Shown here piece by piece: positions 58,201 through 64,000 of a stretch of 64,000 bases of DNA (position 1 is the stretch's first letter; every line of letters starts with the position of its first letter). The notes beneath the pieces are model-generated. The model worked only from the letters and a program-made list of their open reading frames with translations, made no database searches and was not told the DNA's origin. A program made the translations under genes and the position numbers. The DNA is from Arthrinium phaeospermum (lineage: Eukaryota > Ascomycota > Sordariomycetes > Amphisphaeriales > Apiosporaceae): NCBI GenBank assembly GCA_006503535.1, contig QYRS01000012.1:496001-560000 (forward strand), given 5' to 3'.

Positions 58201-61200
58201 ATTGCTCCCGTCTGAAGCTTATAGCGCAGGCTTCGATGCGCTTATTGCAGATGATCCGCAGTTGATGGCTGCTAGCGTGTGTCGACTACCACAATGTCGG
58301 GCCCCATGCTCTAGGATCGGACTCAGTGAATGTGCCTTGTATCCGTAATATCACGGTATTACCGTCTACGGTTTGGTATATCGCAGTAGCGCAGCGAATG
58401 CTTCTAGTCTTACTAAGTCTCGTGGCGAAAACAAGACGGACTTATCTTCGATGATTAGGGGGGTATGAGGTCGTCGTCTTGACATCTCCTAGGACCGCGC
58501 GATAGGTATATCGTCTCAGCTGGATGAAATTTCCAAGTGCCGACTTCGCTTGAGAGATTCCCCTCGAGGGTTATCCTGACCGTTTACAGATTGCAACCGC
58601 TCGCTACTTACCTCCTAGGAACCTACCTGTGTTTATCGCTTGGGCACGGAGCGCTTAGTGACAACAGTCGATAACTTCGAGGCTAGACGTGTTGAGGATC
58701 TCCAACTTGAAGAAGCGAGTGCAAGTTTCTTGAATGTGTGGTTAAAGGGACATCCGCCGTGGGAATCTATCTGCTGCCCCTAGACTCAGTGGAAGTCTGG
58801 TGCGTTTTAGGATAAGAATATGAGGACATAACGGGCATCCGTATAGGCAGCATCATTTGGCAGTAGGTTTTTCAGCTCTAGAGATCCCAGAGATATCTTC
58901 AGCTCCTGATTCTTTAATGTAGATGTCACCTGGTCTATTGTTGCTGTATGATGGATGGATGGGCTTTGGAGCCCAATATGGCACTGGCGAAGACGGAAAC
59001 TCGGCAGCATGCGTGACCGGTTGACTCCTACACCATCATGTACATGATAGCATATTCTTCATTCTAATCAGCCAGGCCGCATTCTTTAGTGTCCAGCGGT
59101 ATATAGTCTGGCATATTCAAAATGGCCGGGTGTTCCAAATGGAACCAATAAAGAGCACGGCTGCGCGCCTGATGAGGTGAACCACGCCAGGAATATCGAT
59201 ACAAACCGTATTATATATATTCGTGTATATCCAAAGTCGAACAAATCGATGGAGCAATCACTACAGAGAGCTCAGACAGATATCGGTGCGTTATGATATC
59301 GCAATGAAGGCTATGAGTATCGCTCGTCAGTCGTCCAGGAGCTTAGCATCAGCATATTGGGTGTTCTGGAGCAGCTCATATCTCCGTACTTATATCTCCG
59401 TGTTCATATGTCGTTACAAATGCGACTCGTAATCCCGGAGGGACGCGATAAGTTTGGGACATCGTATTGAGAGGGGTTTTGATGAGACTCTTGTTGCTGG
59501 GTAGCTCAATGACATTTCCGTTTCCACGTCTGTTACGTACGGTTCGGCTGATATCGAGAGACGAAATAAGGGGGTATTAGATATACCATGGCTCCTATAC
59601 CAGCGAAACAAATATAAAATGACTATCGTTTGCATACATCGATGCGTTGCCCGGTCACGGAGCATGTCCCGATGGAGGTCTGCACAACTGCCGTGACAAA
59701 CCCAGTCCGCTATCGAACCAGCGACGATCTGATCACACCAGGCTTACTTTGAATCAAGTCATTTGACGCCTCCGCTCCGCTACCGGTGTTTTCCAGGGCA
59801 GTTTACTCAATACAGAGGTCAAGTCCGGACCAGACGAACGAAATCCCCAGTCACGACCACGGTCTATGAGGCCGCCCTACCAAAGCAGTCCGTACTGGAT
59901 TGGGCAAGTAGATTCGGCACAAAGATATATATACAGTCCACAGCTAGGGGAACGTACGGCTAGTGAGGGCCGCCTGTGATGAATGTCATGGTATCAGTCC
60001 TTTCTGTGTTGTCGAATGCGCCAGTGAATAGAAAGAGACAAACACCGCATGGTGCTGGGCGGAGGCCACTTTCAACTGTATCGGTATATCAGAAGCCTGA
60101 CATTATCATCTCATGCGACTTATATTCCGCTAACCAATCAGTAAGAACCCCTTCTCGAGGTTGCCTTAAGCCATCATGCTTGTCATCGTGTCGCCATCCC
60201 ACCACCCCTTTCCTCCCGCTGGGCCCTATCAAACGAGCATATGAACACACAAACCAGAGCGTTCTCAAGATCTGTGCCAGATTCCATGCGAATCTCGAGC
60301 TGCCTCGGTCTTTCAGGAAAGGAGGTTGATAGCCTAGAGCCCGGAGGCTAAGTCTGGAAAACGGTGGGCGAAACAGATGTGTACGGCATAACTTCAACCT
60401 TTCTGAAAAGGACCATCAGTGAGGCGACTTCAGGGAACTGTGCCGTGATACCTGCGTTGACGCGATATGAATGCCAGTAGTCTGCGAAGAATAGAGAACC
60501 GTCTTCTAATACTGTTGGACCAAAGGATAAGTTTCGGCGACAGTCCGAATTGGATGTAGTACATGCATCTTGTCTCGTGTCATATCTGCTGATGTAAGAC
60601 TGTCAGTGTCTACTACGTACGTGGCAGAGATATGACCTGACTGACCCCTTTCATAGTTAAAGAAAGTGACGAAGCCAGTTCTTGCTCGGACAAATTAGCC
60701 TAGGATCAGCAATGCCTCGACTCCATGAACGTATCGCGTGACACATCTGACCTTTTCGAACAAAGTAGGGGTCCAAAACATCCGTCTTCTGGGTAGTAGC
60801 CCGGGTTTGTGTGCTCGTCAAAATAGAGTTGCTGCCATGCAGACTCTGAAGCAGACTGGACTGTATCGCTACAAAACCACCGGGCTAGAAACCATAGCAT
60901 ACCGTATCCAATGGAAGGAACAGATGATGGTATCGCCACCGTTCCTATCCCCGCCCCTTCTTTGGTTTCGATGCATGTACTACATCAGATGATCAGACCG
61001 GATTGTCAAACCCTGCCTAAGGTCTTAAGGTTGCTGCTAAGCACAAACTCTACTCTGTGAAAAAGACCCCTTTGATGTCATGTCGATAACAGGAATTGCC
61101 CAGGGGTAGGGAAAGATCAGGCAAGAAGCAAGAGCTCATCTACCTACAAGTGCTGGTCAGGCCAGCAGCAACACGATGGGAGAGGGACTCCTGGAGGCAG

Positions 61201-63783
61201 AACATGGCAGGCGTACACTGATGAGTTCCCCGTTGCGTTTGCTACCGCCACCTTCCTGTACAAGCTTTTTGGCTTGTTTCCCTAATCCTGGCAGCCTCTC
61301 CCGTCTGCAAGGGGGACAGGCCAGGCACGCAAAGTCAAAAATGCCCTCGAGATGAAAATGCCACACAACTCCAGACGGGTCCGATGTCACTGTCCAGGTT
61401 CAGACCTGGCCCGCCCGTCAAACAAAGCCAAAAGAAAGAAAAACATTGGAAGAGCCGGGTTTACGGTAGCACCCAACCAGATGACTGCATACTCGTAGTC
61501 TGGGTTGTACAGGACTCAATTTAGCAAAGTAATACGACATTCAAAGCGCGCCCTGACCGAGCCTACAAAAGTCGAAGCGGCACCGCTCTTGTTTTTGGTA
61601 AGGGAGGGAGCGAGGGTGGCAGGGCAGTACAGGGAGGGGTTCGATCGCATCTGGTTTTTTGTCCCTTCTGCCTTATGCCGGCAAATGTTTCACCGGGAAT
61701 TAACAATATCTGGGCTTGGACCAATGACCGGATCGAACAAGAGCTCTCAGCTTTGGCTGTGTGGTGTGCCTTTTCCGTCGATGTCGAAACCCAGCGATTT
61801 TGGCCTTTGGGAACCTCAGGTTGATTAATTTCGGCAAACAGGCAAGGGCAGAAATACTTAATATATGGGTAGTTAATCTGGGAAACTCAGCAATCAACCA
61901 GAGGCGGGGATTATCGTTGCAGTCCAAGGTCTGTTTCGGTTCATTGAACAATACTTGGCAGCTTTTGGGGGCTGGCTGACAAGGCCCAGGGTGCAGACAG
62001 CAGTCCAGCAACATGGGGGACCTTTCGGGCTGTCGGGGGCTTAGCTTGGAAGTAGGCTCCAGGCGGACTGGGGTTTGCTGGGCCGGCGTTGAATTGAATG
62101 AATCGACGGCAGCATCTTTTGGCCTGCCAATTGCTTGCTTGCGACTTTACGTACTACCAGGTGTCGTCAACGCACCCTTCCTCCACAGCCAAGGCCCGTC
62201 CTTGGATGCAACATTGAATCAAGAACGCCAGTCCATTTTAGAGCCTATGCGCTATGTATGTACGAAATCTCCGGCTGCTGGCGAAATCGCCCGGCCAGAG
62301 ATTAATTAGATCTGCTTCTTTTTTATCTCTCCTTGGTTGCGTGCATTTCCCTCACATTGTGGCAGCCGAGACGGAGATGGAACCGGCTGTCAAAGAATGC
62401 CAAAATGAAGAACGCCGGCTGTCTCATGTCTCGGATAAGCCATTGCACGGGTTTATCTCCTCTGATCGACAGTAGATGCGAATGTTCTGGCCATGATGAG
62501 CTGCATTGGAAGGAAGGGGCTTGCAACTGCAACTAAAAAGAGCGCACGCTGCTGCAGGGATGGCGACAATCCGAGAGCCAACTGCCCACCTGCAGGCCCC
62601 TCAGGCTACGCCCGGGGTCTCGCCAATGTCTCCCCCAGGCAGGCCCAAGGCCCCCCCAAGGCCTCCCTAGCGGTGCGGCGGCCGCGGCTGATTGGCCAGC
62701 GGCGGGTTGAAATTTCCGAGGAGGGGTGGGAGCAATAACAAGATCGTTAGACGGTCAGATTTCTGATTAGAGCAAAGCGCACCGAGTGGTCATCTCCATC
62801 CTCTCACTGATCCGAGTGGGCCTCCTGTCCCTGGATGGTTCAAGGATGCTACCCTCCGTCTACCCTGCTTGGCGCATGCTCGACGAGTCGGGCGAATAGG
62901 AGGCTACAGGGCCCCTCTCGTCTTGTTTCGCTAAGAGTGCCACTGCAACCCGCAATCTTTTGGCGTTTCCTGGCACCTTTCGTTCCTGACTCCCTGAATC
63001 AGCTGAGTGCCCCGGACCAGTACGGACACCACACCACAAACACACACACACCAGACACGCAACGCACACACACGCCCCCCCCATCCATCCACCACCACCC
63101 ATCCATCGACCCGCTCGTTCGTTCATTCGTTTCTCTGTTCCGTCTTCCGTGTCGAGAGAGGCCCAAGCCATTGTATCCAACCCATTCTCTTCTTCTTTTA
63201 CCTTACCACCACCACGAGAGACATCGAGAGAGCGCCTCTTTTTGCCAAATCACCCGCATCAATCGTTTGTCATCGCCCTCTCTTCTCGCCGCCGTCCCTA
63301 CTCGACGCTGCCGATGCCTTTGATGATCAACTAAAGAGCCACCTCGGTCTCGTTCCATTTCTTTTGAGCTAGTCTCTCAGTCCACTCGTTTCCAATTTGA
63401 TTCTCCAAGCACAAGACCGGCGCTCGGCAACACAAGTGAAGCAAGCCTCATCAGCCAATTACCAGCCATCCATCCTCCACCCCTTTCCTCCACCACGTTT
63501 CGACATCTACGCCATATCCTCGGTCGCCCTTTCTCCTGTACGGAACGCCGTTGAAGTTGTGGGATATTGTGGGAAATACAGGCACATCGCTATATCGCAA
63601 ATAATCGAAGGGTGGTTGCTACGCTCGACACGACCGGGATCCGCGCTGAGCCATCTCACGTTTCGCCAAGTGCCTTCATCGACTTTCGATAAACCATCCG
63701 GGTTCTCGTTGACGAATATCGACGTCTCCTAAACCCTTCGCTTTTCCAATTGTTTGATATTGTCACTTTTACGCTTGTCCACA
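55234..63783. other. 8.5-kb gene-poor region between chitin synthase and the OPY2-like gene
   Basis: The chitin synthase and OPY2-like genes diverge from this region, so both promoters lie here. No open frame in it exceeds about 162 codons and none carries a recognised motif. The stretch about 58150-60700 is less GC-rich, with many tat/ata steps, but I see no terminal repeats, transposase or reverse-transcriptase motifs. Near the right end, 62990-63780 is C-rich and CA-rich (cacacacacaccagacacgc), with a tracts such as catccatccaccaccaccc, a probable leader for the OPY2-like gene. Confidence 0.4.
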
Positions 63784-64000
63784 ATGGCGAGCCATGCGGG
63801 ACTCGCATCTGGTGAGACTCCACCATCGCTACGGATAACCATGGTCAGCCTACATGACTAACCTTGAGCCATAGATACCATTCATTCTCTCTTCGCCCGG
63901 CAGGAAGGCTGTCTAGACTGCCTCAACGTCAGCCCAACATGCCCTGACTGTAAAGACAACGAGGTTTGCCAGTTCACGTCGAAATCATGCCATGCATGCC
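63784..64000 (+). CDS. OPY2: OPY2-like membrane anchor, N-terminal part only
   Basis: Exon 1 is 63784-63811 (MASHAGLAS), followed by a 63-bp intron 63812-63874 (gtgaga donor, branch ctaac, acceptor catag) and exon 2, which runs off the window. Exon 2 reads DTIHSLFARQEGCLDCLNVS, then PTCPDCKDNEVCQF, TSKSC and HAC. The spacing of paired cysteines (CLDC, CPDC, VC, SC, HAC) is the cysteine-rich N-terminal Opy2 domain of fungal membrane anchors, which in yeast bind Ste50 and help activate the HOG and filamentation MAP kinase pathways. In that family a transmembrane helix follows; here it lies beyond the window. The assignment rests on about 57 residues. The start is in a good context (cttgtccacaATG). 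Confidence 0.72.

Overview
This window is nuclear DNA of a filamentous ascomycete, most likely a Sordariomycete. The evidence is short introns (53-340 bp) with GTAAGT-type donors and CTAAC/CTAAT branch points, CAAACAATG/CAACATGG start contexts, long CT- and CA-rich leaders, and the protein families present (NAR1, SCH9, a class III-type chitin synthase, ILV5, UBC12, a DOMON-cytochrome b561 protein). I could not fix the genus. I see no bacterial, viral or organellar DNA, no CRISPR array, no rRNA and no convincing tRNA.

Layout: 0.01-0.68 kb, 3' end of an R3H/SUZ-type RNA-binding protein (+); 0.78-2.5 kb, cytosolic iron-sulfur assembly factor NAR1 (-); 3.57-4.33 kb, small four-TM protein (+); 4.83-6.05 kb, three-finger C2H2 protein resembling the INO80-associated Iec1 type (-); 6.98-9.54 kb, actin-binding protein ABP1 (+); 12.3-12.8 kb, small CYSTM-like protein (+); 15.7-17.3 kb, unrecognised 451-aa basic/acidic protein (+); 22.9/24.3-27.1 kb, C2-AGC kinase SCH9 (+); 29.7-30.5 kb, ATP synthase subunit h (-); 35.0-35.4 kb, secreted six-cysteine peptide (-); 36.8-38.4 kb, DOMON-cytochrome b561 (-); 41.75-43.26 kb, S6K-like AGC kinase (-); 45.06-45.56 kb, an unplaced coding-like fragment; 45.9-47.2 kb, PLP-dependent serine/threonine dehydratase or serine racemase (-); 47.9-49.4 kb, ketol-acid reductoisomerase (-); 50.5-51.2 kb, NEDD8-conjugating enzyme UBC12 (-); 52.3-55.2 kb, chitin synthase (-); 63.8 kb to the end, N-terminus of an OPY2-like anchor (+). 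Large gene-poor stretches lie at 17.3-22.8, 30.5-35.0, 38.4-41.7 and 55.2-63.8 kb.

The genes are ordinary housekeeping and signalling functions, not a metabolic cluster. Loose themes are two TORC1-type S6K-like kinases 15 kb apart, and an amino-acid dehydratase beside ILV5.

The most important reading note is that seven conserved genes carry single-base length changes, nearly all beside short homopolymers (NAR1, the zinc-finger gene, ABP1, the CYSTM gene, the S6K-like kinase, the dehydratase, ILV5). Restoring the inferred bases makes each coding length an exact multiple of three. I read this as base-calling or assembly error rather than seven pseudogenes, and these gene models should be treated as broken by the sequence, not by biology. 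Two near-perfect tandem duplications (48 bp in the ABP1 intron, 100 bp at 44.7 kb) could be real or share the same technical origin. I found no convincing previously undescribed system; the best leads are the secreted six-cysteine peptide, the unrecognised 451-aa protein, the long candidate first intron of SCH9, and the intron duplication in ABP1.
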